Below, in pieces: positions 32,126 to 42,118 of a stretch of DNA of 64,000 nucleotides. The DNA comes from Candidatus Nanopelagicales bacterium (GTDB taxonomy: Bacteria > Actinomycetota > Actinomycetes > S36-B12). The DNA lies in contig JAGYJJ010000002.1 in the NCBI GenBank assembly GCA_018402235.1, positions 28,069 to 92,068 of the forward strand. Reading direction: 5' to 3'. Within the stretch, counting starts at the first letter, position 1, and every line of letters starts with the position of its first letter. A program made the translations under genes and the position numbers. Below the pieces are notes generated by a model that saw nothing but the letters and a program-made list of their open reading frames with translations, did not search any database and had not been told where the DNA came from.

Positions 32126-33040
32126 CTACCCTCCGTGGCCGCGGTGGGTAGCACGCGCGGCCTCGTCGGAGCTGACCGCTCCGCCGCCACGCCGCGGCGC
32201 TACTTGGCACCTTGCGCACCGGTAGCTCGACCGGTTCATGAAGGCCTCGCGCTTGATTGGAGCGCCGCAACGCCGGCACGGCTCCCCCTCGCGGCCGTAG
32301 GCATCCAGTGATCGCTCGAAATACCCGGATTCTCCGTTCACGTTGACGTACAGGGAGTCGAAGCTGGTGCCGCCTTGGGCCAGGGCCTCTTGCATTACCT
32401 CGCGGGCATGCTCAATGAGGCCAATCGCCTCCTTGCGGCTCAACTTCGATGCAGGCTTGCGTCCGTTGACCTTGGCTCGCCACAGGGCTTCGTCGGCGTA
32501 GATATTGCCGATGCCGGAGATAACCGACTGATCGAGAAGCACACGCTTGATTTCTGTGTCCTTTCCGCGTATTCGCTTCGCGGTGGCGACGTCGTCGAAA
32601 TCAGGGTCGAGCGGATCGCGAGCAATATGCGCGATGGTTGCGGGAACGCCGTCGACTGAGAGTGAGTCCAGATACACCCCACCGAAAGTGCGTTGATCGA
32701 CAAAACGCATCTGGCGTTTGGCATCGGTGAAGTGCACGCGAACCCGCAGGTGCTTTTCATCGATCGACTTGGCCGGCTGCATCAGCACCTGACCGCTCAT
32801 GCCTAGGTGAATGACGAGCGCTAGGTCTGGTGAGTTCTTGAGCGGCAGCCACAGGTACTTGCCGCGCCTGCTGGCACACCGGAAGGAATCCGTGGTGAGC
32901 GCATCGATCAAGGCCCCGGCGCCACCGGGACTACGCCTGATGGACCGCGGGTAGAGGACGTTGACGGTTTCGATGGTGCGACCGGTGGCCCAGCGATCGA
33001 TGCCGCGACGGACAACCTCAACTTCGGGAAGTTCAGGCAT
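32126..33040 (-). CDS. mutM: Formamidopyrimidine-DNA glycosylase (Fpg)
   Basis: 304 aa. The catalytic N-terminus [14 protein letters not shown] (Pro1 nucleophile, Glu2) is intact. [17 protein letters not shown] is the helix-two-turn-helix, and the C-terminal zinc finger is [25 protein letters not shown] (four Cys). It removes 8-oxoguanine and related lesions. It starts 6 nt after the rnc stop, apparently by coupling since no good ribosome site is seen. Confidence 0.95.
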   Translation of the reverse strand: MPELPEVEVVRRGIDRWATGRTIETVNVLYPRSIRRSPGGAGALIDALTTDSFRCASRRGKYLWLPLKNSPDLALVIHLGMSGQVLMQPAKSIDEKHLRVRVHFTDAKRQMRFVDQRTFGGVYLDSLSVDGVPATIAHIARDPLDPDFDDVATAKRIRGKDTEIKRVLLDQSVISGIGNIYADEALWRAKVNGRKPASKLSRKEAIGLIEHAREVMQEALAQGGTSFDSLYVNVNGESGYFERSLDAYGREGEPCRRCGAPIKREAFMNRSSYRCARCQVAPRRGGGAVSSDEAARATHRGHGG

Positions 33041-33046
33041 GTAACT

Positions 33047-33784
33047 TCAGGAATCGGGTGCGCCGCTGAGCGCGGCGTACGCCTGCGCAGCCGCTTCTTG
33101 CTCTGCCACCTTCTTGCTCCGTCCGTGACCTAGACCGAGGATCTCACCGCTGATGACCGCCTGGGCCGTGAATTCCTTCGCGTGGTCTGGGCCCGAGTCG
33201 GTCACGTGATATTCGGGTACTCCCTTATCCAATTCCGCTGAACGTTCCTGCAAGGAGGTCTTCCAATCCAACCCTGCGCCCAACGTTGCCGACGACGTGA
33301 TGAGCGGACCGAAGATCCGCTCGATGAACGCCCGGGAAGTTTCTAGGTCCGTGGACATATACATGGCACCGATGACCGCTTCCATGGAATCGGCCAGGAT
33401 CGAGGATTTGTCATGCCCCCCGGTGCTCTCCTCGCCTTTACCGAGCAAGAGATAACTCCCCAAGCCCAGCGCCCGTGCCACATCGGCCAAAGCGGTTGCA
33501 TTCACCACGGCGGCGCGCAACTTGGCGAGTTGGCCTTCGGGTTCATCGGGGAAATCCCGATACAACCGCTCGGTTACGACCAGGCCGAGCACCGAATCTC
33601 CCAGGAACTCAAGCCGCTCGTTGGTGGGAAGACCACCGTTTTCATACGCGAAGGAACGGTGCGTGAGCGCTTGACGAAGCAAAGTGGGGTCGAGTCTTTG
33701 CCCGAGGGTCTGCATCAAGGACTCCACTGCGGAATCGTCGACCCCGGTCACAACGACACTCCCCTTTCGGTCAGGTATTTCCAT
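33047..33784 (-). CDS. rnc: Ribonuclease III
   Basis: 245 aa from ATG 33784 (TGATG with the upstream stop; GTG 33787 is an alternative). RNase III domain: [34 protein letters not shown], with the second metal site [15 protein letters not shown]-terminal ds[59 protein letters not shown]. Processes rRNA precursors and double-stranded RNA. rnc follows the ACP-like gene. Confidence 0.95.
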   Translation of the reverse strand: MEIPDRKGSVVVTGVDDSAVESLMQTLGQRLDPTLLRQALTHRSFAYENGGLPTNERLEFLGDSVLGLVVTERLYRDFPDEPEGQLAKLRAAVVNATALADVARALGLGSYLLLGKGEESTGGHDKSSILADSMEAVIGAMYMSTDLETSRAFIERIFGPLITSSATLGAGLDWKTSLQERSAELDKGVPEYHVTDSGPDHAKEFTAQAVISGEILGLGHGRSKKVAEQEAAAQAYAALSGAPDS

Positions 33785-34038
33785 CACATATTCGCCTGCA
33801 AACGACTACTACGCGATGACGTGACGATAGCGATCACGTCGGCGATTGTCGTGACTTCCGAAGTATCGGGTGGGTCGGTAGACATCGACGCTCCCAGATG
33901 ATCAGCCGCCAATAGCCAATCGGTGGCCGACCCTGTCCAACCGAGCATGGTGAGCGGGGTATCCGCGCGAACATCATCGGGATCGACATCGAATGCTTGA
34001 GCGATGGCCGCAACGTGCTCACTGTTAATAGGTGTCAC
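33784..34038 (-). CDS. Acyl carrier protein-like protein (divergent)
   Basis: 84 aa from GTG 34038, which overlaps the plsX stop (GTGA). The ORF track start far upstream lies inside plsX and is rejected. The C-terminal [11 protein letters not shown] matches the last ACP helix, and the length is right. The usual DSL phosphopantetheine site is replaced by [17 protein letters not shown], where the Ser in GSA may or may not be modified. plsX-acpP-rnc is a common order, so an ACP-like role is inferred from position and weak similarity. Confidence 0.6.
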   Translation of the reverse strand: MTPINSEHVAAIAQAFDVDPDDVRADTPLTMLGWTGSATDWLLAADHLGASMSTDPPDTSEVTTIADVIAIVTSSRSSRLQANM

Positions 34039-35037
34039 GATGCCTCGCCCCGAGAGTTCAGCGGTGAAAAGCGCGTAAGTGATTCGCGAACACGCTCCAC
34101 GACGTGTCCTGCGTGCATGGCGGCCGCGCGTTGGATGCACGCCAAGACTTCGGCAGCCGACGACGCACCATGTCCCACCACCACGTTGCCAGGCAAACCC
34201 AACAACGCCCCACCGGACAGAAAGTGCGACGTGCGCAAAACTTCACGCGCAGGCTCGATTTGGCCATACGCGCTCGCCATCGCCGAAACCGACCAGCGCA
34301 ATGCCCCTTCCATCGATTTCAACGCCACATTGCCGGTGAACCCGTCCACCACCACTACGTCGGCCTGCGGTTCACCCACGAGATCGTGACCTTCCACCGG
34401 ACCGGCGTACGCCTGGGAAAAGGCGTCCTCGAGGAGTTCGTCCGCACGTTTACGTGAGGTGATCACCCTTGCCGCGCTCACCTCCGATACTCAGCAAGCC
34501 AACGCGCGCTTGTGTTACTCCCAGCGCTTCGCTGTATGCCTTACCGGCCGCGGCGAATCTCACAAGATCCTCGGCCGTGGCGTGCGGAGCCGCTCCGCAG
34601 TCCAACAAGATCACCGGACCTCGCATGCTCGGCAGTTCAACGGCTAAGCCGAGCCTGCCCATTCCCGGCAATCGACCAAGACCGAAAGCACTTGCAGCAA
34701 CTGTGGCGCCGGTGTGACCTATGGATACAAAGGCATCAGCGCGACCGGTCCGCACGGCATCAACGCCCACAACGCTGGTGAGGTCCGACCGCTGGCGCAG
34801 CAGGGCGACGGTTTCGTGGCTGGTTGCCGCCATCGGTACGCAATCGTCGGCATGCAACACGTCAATGCGCTGATCGAGATCGATTCCGCGTTCGGCGAGC
34901 AACTCGCGAGCAACGTGGTCCGGCCCCACGAGGCACACGCTGCCACCATGGGGTTGATTCAGGTAGGCGGCCAGCGCATCGGCCACAATCGCGGGCCCTG
35001 CGTCGCCTCCGAGTAGGTCGATGGCGATGCGGGGCAT
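34035..35037 (-). CDS. plsX: Phosphate acyltransferase PlsX (one frameshift)
   Basis: Reconstructed to ~333 aa. MPRIAIDLLGGDAGPAIVADAL is the family N-terminus; SIGHTGATVAASAFGLGRLPGMGRLGLAVELPS and CGAAPHATAEDLVRFA follow. The first frame ends KGDHLT at 34450. The next resumes KRADELLEDAF..VVVDGFTGNVALKSMEG, with one extra base at 34449-34458 explaining the break. PlsX makes acyl-phosphate from acyl-ACP for PlsY in phospholipid synthesis. It follows rpmF, as usual. Confidence 0.88.
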
Positions 35038-35041
35038 GTTC

Positions 35042-35215
35042 CTAGACGTCGAGGACGCGCCGCTTGGCGTAGGTGCCGCACGTGGGGCACGCGGTGTGGG
35101 CGGGGCGCTTTTCCTTGCAGCGGGCGCAGGTCACCAACGTGGGGGTACTGGCTTTCCACTGCGAGCGACGGCTACGCGTGTTGGAACGGGACATCTTGCG
35201 CTTGGGGACTGCCAC
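35042..35215 (-). CDS. rpmF: 50S ribosomal protein bL32
   Basis: 57 aa, absent from the ORF track. The GTG start reads [22 protein letters not shown], then a zinc ribbon [18 protein letters not shown] with two CxxC pairs, ending AKRRVLDV. The four cysteines show the Zn-binding (C+) form. It lies between the DUF177 gene and plsX, the standard rpmF location. Confidence 0.95.
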   Translation of the reverse strand: MAVPKRKMSRSNTRSRRSQWKASTPTLVTCARCKEKRPAHTACPTCGTYAKRRVLDV

Positions 35216-35244
35216 GATTCTTCCTCTTCTCGGGTGGCCGCAGC

Positions 35245-35850
35245 CTAACGGACCGAGTCAGGGTCCCCCTCGGGCGGGTTTTGCCCAGGATCGGAGAGCA
35301 AGGACTCCAGGGCCGACCAACGAGGGTCGGTGACCGGGTGGTTGTGGGGATTACCTTCCAAACGTTCCCCGCATTCGACGCAAATCCCGGCGCAATCGGG
35401 TGAGCACAGCGGCGCCAGCGGCAGGGCAAGCACGATGGCATCTCGCAAAGTCTCTTCCAGATCGATGGTGTCGTCCACCACCACTGGGGTGTCTTCGTCC
35501 TCGTCGCCGGATTCGATGATCGCCCCGCGAGCGTCAGTTGCCGGATACCGATACATCTGCTCAAGTGCCACGGATTCTGACCACGAGGTCTCTTCCAGAC
35601 ATCGCGAACACTCCGCAAGGACTTCGACGTCGGCTATTCCACTCACCCAGATGCCTTCCATCACCGATTCAAGGGTGATGTCGAGATCTAGCGGCGAGCC
35701 CTCGGGAACGCGGGCTAAGGCAACCACCATGTCCGCCGGCGCCGGCAACTCCTTGGCGACCGGCAGCATCGAGCCCGGTTGCCGCGAGAGTCGAGAGACG
35801 TCGACGATGGTGGCTTTGACCCCGCCGGCCGCCGAACGCGGACCGGCCAC
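35245..35850 (-). CDS. DUF177 (YceD) family protein
   Basis: 201 aa. [23 protein letters not shown] and the C-terminal [36 protein letters not shown] are the DUF177 signature, with four conserved Cys that may bind metal. DUF177/YceD lies upstream of rpmF in most bacteria and is implicated in 23S rRNA accumulation in plants and E. coli. The start is GTG 35850. Confidence 0.92.
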   Translation of the reverse strand: MAGPRSAAGGVKATIVDVSRLSRQPGSMLPVAKELPAPADMVVALARVPEGSPLDLDITLESVMEGIWVSGIADVEVLAECSRCLEETSWSESVALEQMYRYPATDARGAIIESGDEDEDTPVVVDDTIDLEETLRDAIVLALPLAPLCSPDCAGICVECGERLEGNPHNHPVTDPRWSALESLLSDPGQNPPEGDPDSVR

Positions 35851-35852
35851 GG

Positions 35853-36371
35853 TCAGTACTCCCCGCGGCCTTGATCGACGTTGGCGTCGAAGAAGTCATC
35901 ACCTTCGACGGGGGCGAGGTCCTCGTACATTTGGCTGCGAATGCGTTCGCGACCTCGATCAACCGTCTGCAAGGTCTTTTGCAAAGTGATCTCGAAACTC
36001 GCCAACTTCGCGTCGATGTAATCGTCGGTCTCTTGGCGCATCCGGCCGGTGTCTCCGATGGTGTCGGTGCGCAAAGCCTCGGCCTCGGCCACTGCCGCCA
36101 GGTACACCTCATGTTCGGACACCATTTTGTCCGCTTCGGTTCGTGCCCGCTCGAGGATGCGATCTGCTTCGCGCCGGCCGTCTTGGACAACAGCCTCGCG
36201 ATCGGCGAGCAGCTCATCGGCCCGGTGCACCGACTCCGGCAGCAACTGGCGGATCTCGTCGATCAAATCCAGCACCTGGGTTCGGTTCACCACACACGAT
36301 GCCGACAACGGCATGGACTTGGCATCCTCGATGAGGACCGTCAACTCATCGAGCCTCTCTTGGACGTCCAC
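35853..36371 (-). CDS. Actinobacterial coiled-coil protein (Rv2927c-like, DivIVA/ATPase-B-like)
   Basis: 172 aa, mostly helical and charged. VQERLDELTVLIEDAKSMPLSASCVVNR and LDLIDEIRQLLPESVHRADELLADREAVV are followed by a heptad-like segment (READRILERARTEADKMVSEHEVYLAAVAEAEAL) and QETDDYIDAKLASFEITLQKTL. I recognise it as the protein always found between coaD and DUF177-rpmF in Actinobacteria. Function is unknown; a cell-pole or septum scaffold is only a suggestion. GGAGG is 8 nt before GTG 36371. Confidence 0.85.
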   Translation of the reverse strand: MDVQERLDELTVLIEDAKSMPLSASCVVNRTQVLDLIDEIRQLLPESVHRADELLADREAVVQDGRREADRILERARTEADKMVSEHEVYLAAVAEAEALRTDTIGDTGRMRQETDDYIDAKLASFEITLQKTLQTVDRGRERIRSQMYEDLAPVEGDDFFDANVDQGRGEY

Positions 36372-36445
36372 TCCTAGCCCCTCCTGTTACTCGCCACTAT
36401 CGCGCAGCGGCATCTCGTGATACCGACCGATGTTGACACCGGCTC

Positions 36446-36925
36446 TCACATTGTGTCGGAGAACTTGGCCGGGAGGCGCTCCAACACGGCTTGCGGAACC
36501 AAGCCCTCCACATCGCCTCCATAGCGGGAGATCTCCTTGATCAGGCTGGAGGATAGGAAGCTGAATTGCGGGTTGGTGGATACGAAGAGCGTCTCCACAT
36601 CGGCCAGGCGATAGTTCATCTGGGCCATCTGTAGTTCGTAGTCGAAATCGCTGATTGCTCGAAGACCCTTGACGATCGCTTGGATCTCGTGCTCGCGGCA
36701 GTAGTCGACCAGGAGGCCGTGGAAGGAGTCGACTCGCACGTTGGGCAACGACGACGTCACCTCACGCAAGATTTCCATTCGCTCATCAACGGAGAACAAG
36801 CCCGACTTCGTGCGGTTCACCAGCACCGCAACGGTCACTTCATCGGCGATCTGCGCTGCGCGCTTGAACACGTCGAGATGTCCATTGGTGACAGGATCGA
36901 AGGATCCCGGACAGATCACTTTCAC
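36446..36925 (-). CDS. coaD: Phosphopantetheine adenylyltransferase
   Basis: 159 aa from GTG 36925, which overlaps the rsmD stop (GTGA). The track start 54 codons upstream lies within rsmD. VICPGSFDPVTNGHLDVFKRAAQ contains the T/HxGH nucleotidyltransferase motif; GLLVDYCREHEIQAIVKGLRAISDFDYELQMAQMN and SSSLIKEISRYGGDV are CoaD-specific. It forms dephospho-CoA from phosphopantetheine and ATP. Confidence 0.95.
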   Translation of the reverse strand: MKVICPGSFDPVTNGHLDVFKRAAQIADEVTVAVLVNRTKSGLFSVDERMEILREVTSSLPNVRVDSFHGLLVDYCREHEIQAIVKGLRAISDFDYELQMAQMNYRLADVETLFVSTNPQFSFLSSSLIKEISRYGGDVEGLVPQAVLERLPAKFSDTM

Positions 36926-37525
36926 GCGGACCTCACAGCGGCTTCGCTTTGCTTCTCGGGCACTCGACCGTACCAAAGCGCGGTGTCGCCGTACCGGCGT
37001 TGCTCGACCTCGTGAACCATCACCGGGAAGGGCGAACCCGAACGGATGCTGCGTTCGACGATGATCACTGCCTCGTCTGCGAACCACCCGGACGCATGCG
37101 CAACCGCCAGGTCCGTTGCGACCGATGCATCCGACACCTCGTAGGGAGGGTCCGCGAACACAACATCGAAAGGCCCACCAGGCGGCGGTCCTGCTATGGC
37201 TGCGGCGATGCTGGATCGCACCACGAGCACGCCCCCGGCCCCGAGGTTCGCGACGTTTGCTTCGATGACATCAACCGCTGCTTTTGCCTTGTCAATCGCC
37301 AGTATCCGATCAACACCCCTGCTCCATGCCTCGAGCGCAACCGCACCTGAGCCGGCCCACAGATCACCCACGCTCACATCCGTCCAGTGGCGGCCCGTCC
37401 GCTAGCAGCTTCGACTCAATCGTGGCGAACATCGCTTCGCGCACTCGATCCGACGTTGGACGCGTCCCAGACGTGGGTACCGAGAGTCGACGACCTCGGG
37501 CGCTCCCGGCGATGATGCGCGTCAC
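36922..37525 (-). CDS. rsmD: 16S rRNA (guanine966-N2)-methyltransferase RsmD (one frameshift)
   Basis: The start is GTG 37525, overlapping the recG stop (GTGA). TRIIAGSARGRRLSVPTSGTRPTSDRVREAMFATI is the RsmD N-terminus. This frame stops shortly after LLADGPPLDG, while the next frame continues VSVGDLWAGSGAVALEAWSRG..FDVVFADPPYEV (SAM motif and DPPY). One extra base at 37378-37382 explains the break. Joined length is ~200 aa, normal for RsmD. It methylates G966 of 16S rRNA. Confidence 0.85.
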
Positions 37526-39699
37526 GCCTTTTCCAAAAAATCGGCCTGTTCGGCATCCAATGTGGTCATCGCCGCACGCAACTGGGGATGCTCGGTCAAT
37601 CCTGGATCAGTATCAAGGATCTGCTCGGCTACCTCACGCGCCTGTTCGATCACCGCGACATCTTCGACTACCCGCAGTAAGCGCAGCGACGAACGCATCC
37701 CCGATTGGGATCCACCGAGCACATCGCCCTCACGCCTGATTTCCAGATCACGCTGGGCTAACTCGAAGCCATCACGAGTACTAGCCACCGCGTCAAGTCG
37801 TTCACGCGTGGGGCTGCCGTGCAGTGCGGAGCTGACCAGCAGGCACACACCTGGCAATGAACCACGGCCAATGCGGCCGCGCAATTGATGCAACTGCGAG
37901 ATGCCGAAGCGATCGGCGTCCAAGACCACCATCATGGTTGCGAGCGGAACATCCACTCCCACCTCGATCACTGTGGTCGACACAACCAGATCTATCGCAC
38001 CACTCGCCAGACCAGCCATGACGGTGTCCTTTTCTTCAGCGGACAACCGGCCGTGCAGCGGTTCGATCCGCGCATCCGGCAGCCGGGTGCGCGCCTGGAT
38101 CAAAACCTCCTCCACCGTGGCGACATCACGAGAAGTTGTCTCCGATTCCTCGTCGGCATCTTTGGCGTCGATGCGCGGGCACACCACGAATACTCGGTGC
38201 CCCGCGGCTATCTCCTCCCCCGCGCGTTCCCACAACCGGTCCACATGGCGCGGCTGGGTACTTGGGTCCACCACGTGGGTGGTCACCTCAGCACGACCAG
38301 CGGGCACTTGAGCGAGAGTTGAAATATCCAGATCACCGAACACTGTCATGGCAACGGTGCGCGGAATCGGTGTTGCGGTCATCACCAGAACATGTGGGTG
38401 CGTGCCATCAGGGGCTCGCTGAGCCAACGCCGCACGTTGTTCAACCCCGAATCGATGCTGTTCATCGATGACCACCAAACCGAGGCGATGGAACTCGACA
38501 CTTTCTTCCAAGAGCGCGTGCGTGCCCACGATCAATCCTGCCCGGCCAGAGGCGATTGCATCGAGTGCATCACGTCGCTGGGCGGACCTCGCTGATCCGG
38601 TGAGGAGGACCACGGATGTGCCGCCATCGAGCCCACCACCCATCAGTGAGTCCGATTCGGCTAACGGACCGAGCAGGCGGCGGATACCCGCAGCGTGTTG
38701 CCCAGCGAGCACCTCGGTGGGTGCAAGCAGTACCGCCTGCCCACCTGCCGCCACCACATCCAGCATTGCTCGAACGGCCACCACGGTCTTGCCGCTACCC
38801 ACGTCGCCTTGGAGCAGCCGCTGCATCGGCACATCGCGGGCGAGGTCGATCGAGATTTCCGAACCGACATCGCGCTGACCTTCGGTCAAGTCAAAAGGAA
38901 GTGCATCATCGAAGGCCGCACGCAGATCAGAGCCTGCCGCCGGCTGGACACTCGCGCGATAGCCGCTGGACAGGCTTCGACGCTCCACCAGCGTCGACTG
39001 CAGCACCAATGCTTCTTCGAAAGCAAGACGATGACGAGCACGCTCAACGTCAGATAGGGCGCTGGGCCGGTGAATTCCCTCGAGCGCGGTAACGACGTCC
39101 ACAAGTTCGAGGTCCGAACGAATGTGATCGGGGATCGCATCGGGGACAGCATCCGCGGTCAAGGTGTCCAAAACCAGCCCGATCGAGGATTGGATCTGCC
39201 AGCTAGTGATCGATTTGGAGGAGCGATAGACGGGGATGATGGCTCCAGCGAAGCGATCCACTTGGTCGTCGTCTGTCTTAGATGCGTCGTCGGACAAGAG
39301 CAGATACTGCGGATGCGCGAGTTGTCGTTTGTCGCGGTAAGAACTGATGGTTCCTGCGAACAGACCCCGATCCCCCACGCGCAGTTCGCGCTCACGCCAC
39401 GGTTGGTTGAAGAACGTGATGGTCAAGGAATCCGTGCCATCGCTCACCAAGACCTCGAGGACCGAACCCTTTTTGGCGCGCATCCGGCGCGATGTGACCG
39501 AGGCGATGTCCGCGACGATCGTTACGTGGTCGCCGTCGTGCAGCCCCGCGATCGCGGTCAACTCGCCCCGCTCGGCGTAGCGCCGGGGATAGTGGTGAAT
39601 CAGATCACCCACGGTGGTCAGACCCAGCCCACGCTCGAGGGCCCCGGCAGTCCGACCGCCCAGGACTCCGCGCAGTTTGGTGTCTACCCACGCCGTCAC
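37522..39699 (-). CDS. recG: ATP-dependent DNA helicase RecG
   Basis: 725 aa from GTG 39699 (TAWVDTKLRGVLGG); the longer ORF runs into the rpmB promoter region and is rejected. Wedge/OB domain: VGDLIHHYPRRYAERGELTAIAGL. Helicase motifs are LLQGDVGSGKTVVAVRAML (I), VVIDEQHRFGVEQRAAL (II), MTATPIPRTVAM (III), VVSTTVIEVGVDVPLATMMVVLDADRFGISQLHQLRGRIGRG (V/VI). It remodels stalled forks and Holliday junctions. The start has no strong ribosome-binding site. Confidence 0.93.
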   Translation of the reverse strand: MTAWVDTKLRGVLGGRTAGALERGLGLTTVGDLIHHYPRRYAERGELTAIAGLHDGDHVTIVADIASVTSRRMRAKKGSVLEVLVSDGTDSLTITFFNQPWRERELRVGDRGLFAGTISSYRDKRQLAHPQYLLLSDDASKTDDDQVDRFAGAIIPVYRSSKSITSWQIQSSIGLVLDTLTADAVPDAIPDHIRSDLELVDVVTALEGIHRPSALSDVERARHRLAFEEALVLQSTLVERRSLSSGYRASVQPAAGSDLRAAFDDALPFDLTEGQRDVGSEISIDLARDVPMQRLLQGDVGSGKTVVAVRAMLDVVAAGGQAVLLAPTEVLAGQHAAGIRRLLGPLAESDSLMGGGLDGGTSVVLLTGSARSAQRRDALDAIASGRAGLIVGTHALLEESVEFHRLGLVVIDEQHRFGVEQRAALAQRAPDGTHPHVLVMTATPIPRTVAMTVFGDLDISTLAQVPAGRAEVTTHVVDPSTQPRHVDRLWERAGEEIAAGHRVFVVCPRIDAKDADEESETTSRDVATVEEVLIQARTRLPDARIEPLHGRLSAEEKDTVMAGLASGAIDLVVSTTVIEVGVDVPLATMMVVLDADRFGISQLHQLRGRIGRGSLPGVCLLVSSALHGSPTRERLDAVASTRDGFELAQRDLEIRREGDVLGGSQSGMRSSLRLLRVVEDVAVIEQAREVAEQILDTDPGLTEHPQLRAAMTTLDAEQADFLEKA

Positions 39700-39856
39700 A
39701 GCCTGGACGCTACCGGCGCACGGGGGGCTGCCGGCCGCCGAGCGCGCCGGATCGGTTATCCTTACGCGGCTTGGATACAAACTCTCAGAACCAACCCTCA
39801 GAACCAACCCTAAGAACGATTCCCCGGCTATGGCCGGTTATCTCAAGGAGTGCACC

Positions 39857-40045
39857 GTGGCTGCCACCTGCGACGTCTGCGGCAAGGGACCCGGCTTCGG
39901 GCACAACATCTCGCACTCCCACCGCCGGACCAAGCGCCGCTGGAACCCGAACATCCAGCGCGTGCGCACCCTCGTCGGTGCCACCCCCAAGCGGATGAAC
40001 GTGTGCACCTCGTGCATCAAGGCCGGCAAGGTCACCCGCGCCTAG
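39857..40045 (+). CDS. rpmB: 50S ribosomal protein bL28
   Basis: 62 aa from GTG 39857, with AAGGAG 6 nt upstream; the track's earlier start is rejected. CDVCGKGPGFGHNISHSHRRTKRRWNPNIQRVR is a clear L28, and the CxxC pairs (CDVC and CTSC) mark the zinc-binding form. It is divergent from recG. A TATCCT-like -10 lies at about 39759-39764. Confidence 0.96.
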   Translation: MAATCDVCGKGPGFGHNISHSHRRTKRRWNPNIQRVRTLVGATPKRMNVCTSCIKAGKVTRA

Positions 40046-40075
40046 CGTCGCGTTCCACCGGCTCGCGGATGCCGA

Positions 40076-41053
40076 TCACGTGAAATGCGTGAATCCAGCT
40101 GAACCCTCGAATTCGGCCAAATCCACCGTGACTTGGGCTGGACCATCGCTCACAACGCCGATCGCAACGAACCCCTTCGGCAGTTTCTTCTTTGCCGGCA
40201 GGCACGCAACCAGTGCATGGTCGTCTCCGCCGGTCAACATCCAGATCCGCGGGTCGACGTTGTAGGCCGAAGCTGCAGCCTGCAGCGGTTCGGGTATCTC
40301 GAGCTCTTCGCCTCGCACGTCGATGGAAACCCCAGACGCGTGCGCAATGTGGCCAAGGTCGGCTAGCAGTCCATCGCTTACGTCGATCATGGCTGTCGCT
40401 CCCGCCGCAGCTGCGCGCGGGCCTGCCGTGTAGTCGATCACCGGGTACCGGTGAGCATCGACGAGAAGTTTGGGTGACCGAAAGCCGCGACCCAAGACGG
40501 CAAGGCCGGCGGCGGCTCAGCCCAGCCGACCACAGACCGCCACCACATCCCCCGGGCGAGCCCCTCCCCGCGTGACGGCCGACCGATCCTCCAGCGAGCC
40601 GAGAGCGGTAACAGAGAACACGACCGCATCGGCTTCAGTCGTGTCCCCGCCGACCAAAACCGCTCCGGCTCGTTCTGCTTCTTCTTTCAGGCCTGCGGCT
40701 GCCTCGATCAACCAGGTTGCTGGCAGGTCACCGGGCGCGGCAACGCCCACGAGCAGCGTGGTTGAGACCGCGCCCATGGCGTTGATGTCGGACAGGCTCG
40801 CTGCAGCAGCCCGGCGTCCGATGTCAATCGAGGTGGACCAATCACGACGAAAGTGTTTGCCCTCGACGAGTACATCGACACACGCCACCACTCGGCCGTC
40901 GGGGCACCTCACAACAGCAGCATCATCGCCGGGACCAATCTCAACGACGTCGGAGGCAGGGACGTCCGAGATCAGACGCTCGATAAGTGCGAACTCACCA
41001 ACATCGCGCAGCGTTCTTTCACTGCTTCCCTCGCGTGTTCGCTCGTCCGCCAT
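40076..41053 (-). CDS. thiL: Thiamine-monophosphate kinase (in-frame TGA interrupts the gene)
   Basis: N-terminal part (40517-41053): EFALIERLIS..VVEIGPGDDAAVVRCPDGRVVACVDVLVEGKHFRRDWST and SLSDINAMGAVSTTLLVGV, the metal/ATP block of the PurM/ThiL fold. C-terminal part (40076-40495): GATAMIDVSDGLLADLGHIAHASGV and MLTGGDDHALVACLP. Both are in the same frame, separated by TGA at 40517-40519, where relatives have Trp in GRLGWAAAGLAVL. Joined length ~325 aa is normal. The enzyme makes thiamine diphosphate. One G-to-A change, real or an error, is enough to explain it. Confidence 0.87.
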
Positions 41054-41081
41054 AACCCCACCTTCGAAGTACGCTGCTGCA

Positions 41082-41510
41082 GTGATCGCGTCAGCCTATG
41101 TCGTGCACGGTGCAATCATCGCGAGCGTGGGCATCCTGACACTGTCGGGATGTTCTAGGCCGGTCGCGGTCCAAGCACCAGCCACCACATTCGCTTGTGA
41201 GCCGGTCTTGGCGGCCGCTCCCATACGACTTTTAGGCGAACTGCAGCGCGAGACGACTCCACGCGAGGCTGCCGCAGTCGCCTGGGGGGATCCGCCGATC
41301 GTGATCGTGTGCGGTATCGAGTTTGAGACTCCACCCGATGCCCAAGTGCTCACCATCGAAGGTGTCGACTGGGTGGTGGAAATGACCGAGGCCGGAAGCG
41401 TGTTCACAACCGTGTCCTCCCAGCCCACGGTCCAAGTCCGAGTACCTGTGGCCTACCGCCCTGAGATCGATGCCGTGGTGGAGATCACCCCCACCCTGCC
41501 TATGCGATGA
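41082..41510 (+). CDS. DUF3515 family lipoprotein
   Basis: 142 aa from GTG 41082. A short signal sequence (MIASAYVVHGAIIASVGI) ends in a lipobox LTLSGC, with Cys24 the likely lipidated residue. The remainder (AAAVAWGDPPIVIVCGIEF..GVDWVVEMTEAGSVFTTVSSQPTVQVRVPVAYRPE) matches the actinobacterial DUF3515 protein encoded between thiL and ddl. Function unknown; extracytoplasmic. GTG 41103 is an alternative start. Divergent from thiL. Confidence 0.8.
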   Translation: MIASAYVVHGAIIASVGILTLSGCSRPVAVQAPATTFACEPVLAAAPIRLLGELQRETTPREAAAVAWGDPPIVIVCGIEFETPPDAQVLTIEGVDWVVEMTEAGSVFTTVSSQPTVQVRVPVAYRPEIDAVVEITPTLPMR

Positions 41511-41517
41511 TCGGTAG

Positions 41518-42108
41518 ATGCCTCGGATCGAAGCACCCACGATCGCTGAACACCGCGATCAGCGCCGCGCCGCCTTGTTAGCGGCGGGCCATGAGTTGGT
41601 TCTATCCGGCGGCCCCCGGGCGGTCACTATGACTGCCGTCGCCGCCCGCGCCGGACTGTCTCGAACGGCCGTCTATGAGTACTTCGCCTCGACCGAGGAT
41701 CTGCTGGCGGCCGTGCTGGGTGAGCGCATGACAGCGTGGACCGCGGAGGTTGAAGGTGAACTCGCTGCGGCTCAAAACCCACAGGAGAAGGTCGCTACAT
41801 ACGTCCGGGTGTCGCTGGAGTTGATCAAGGATGGAAGCCACGGTCTGCTCGTGCTTTTGAGCGCCGAGACATTACCCACGCACGTGCGGCGCCAACTGTC
41901 CGAATTGCACGCGACGTTGGCCGCACCTTTAAGTTCGGCTGTCCGAGACCTCGGCGTGCCCGACGTTGATCTTGCTACCCGATACGTCCAAGGCGTGGTG
42001 GAGGCTGCCGCGCGCAGAATCGAACCCGGTCAAGACATCTTCGCCGAGACATCCACGGCCACTCAGTTCGTGATTGCTGGCGTGCAGGCATTGGCGAGCG
42101 ACTCCTAG
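41518..42108 (+). CDS. TetR family transcriptional regulator
   Basis: 196 aa. The N-terminal HTH reads RRAALLAAGHELVLSGGPRAVTMTAVAARAGLSRTAVYEYFASTEDLLAAVLGERM, typical of TetR. The ligand-binding half is helical with no recognisable ligand signature. It starts 8 nt after the DUF3515 gene in the same direction. Convergent with ddl. Target genes are unknown; no clear palindromic operator was found beside it. Confidence 0.88.
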   Translation: MPRIEAPTIAEHRDQRRAALLAAGHELVLSGGPRAVTMTAVAARAGLSRTAVYEYFASTEDLLAAVLGERMTAWTAEVEGELAAAQNPQEKVATYVRVSLELIKDGSHGLLVLLSAETLPTHVRRQLSELHATLAAPLSSAVRDLGVPDVDLATRYVQGVVEAAARRIEPGQDIFAETSTATQFVIAGVQALASDS

Positions 42109-42118
42109 CACTCACGCT

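Noticed and set aside
40517-40519. TGA recoded as Trp or selenocysteine
   Set aside because: TGA is a normal stop in many genes here (cdsA, recG, rsmD, plsX), the expected residue is Trp, and only one gene is affected.
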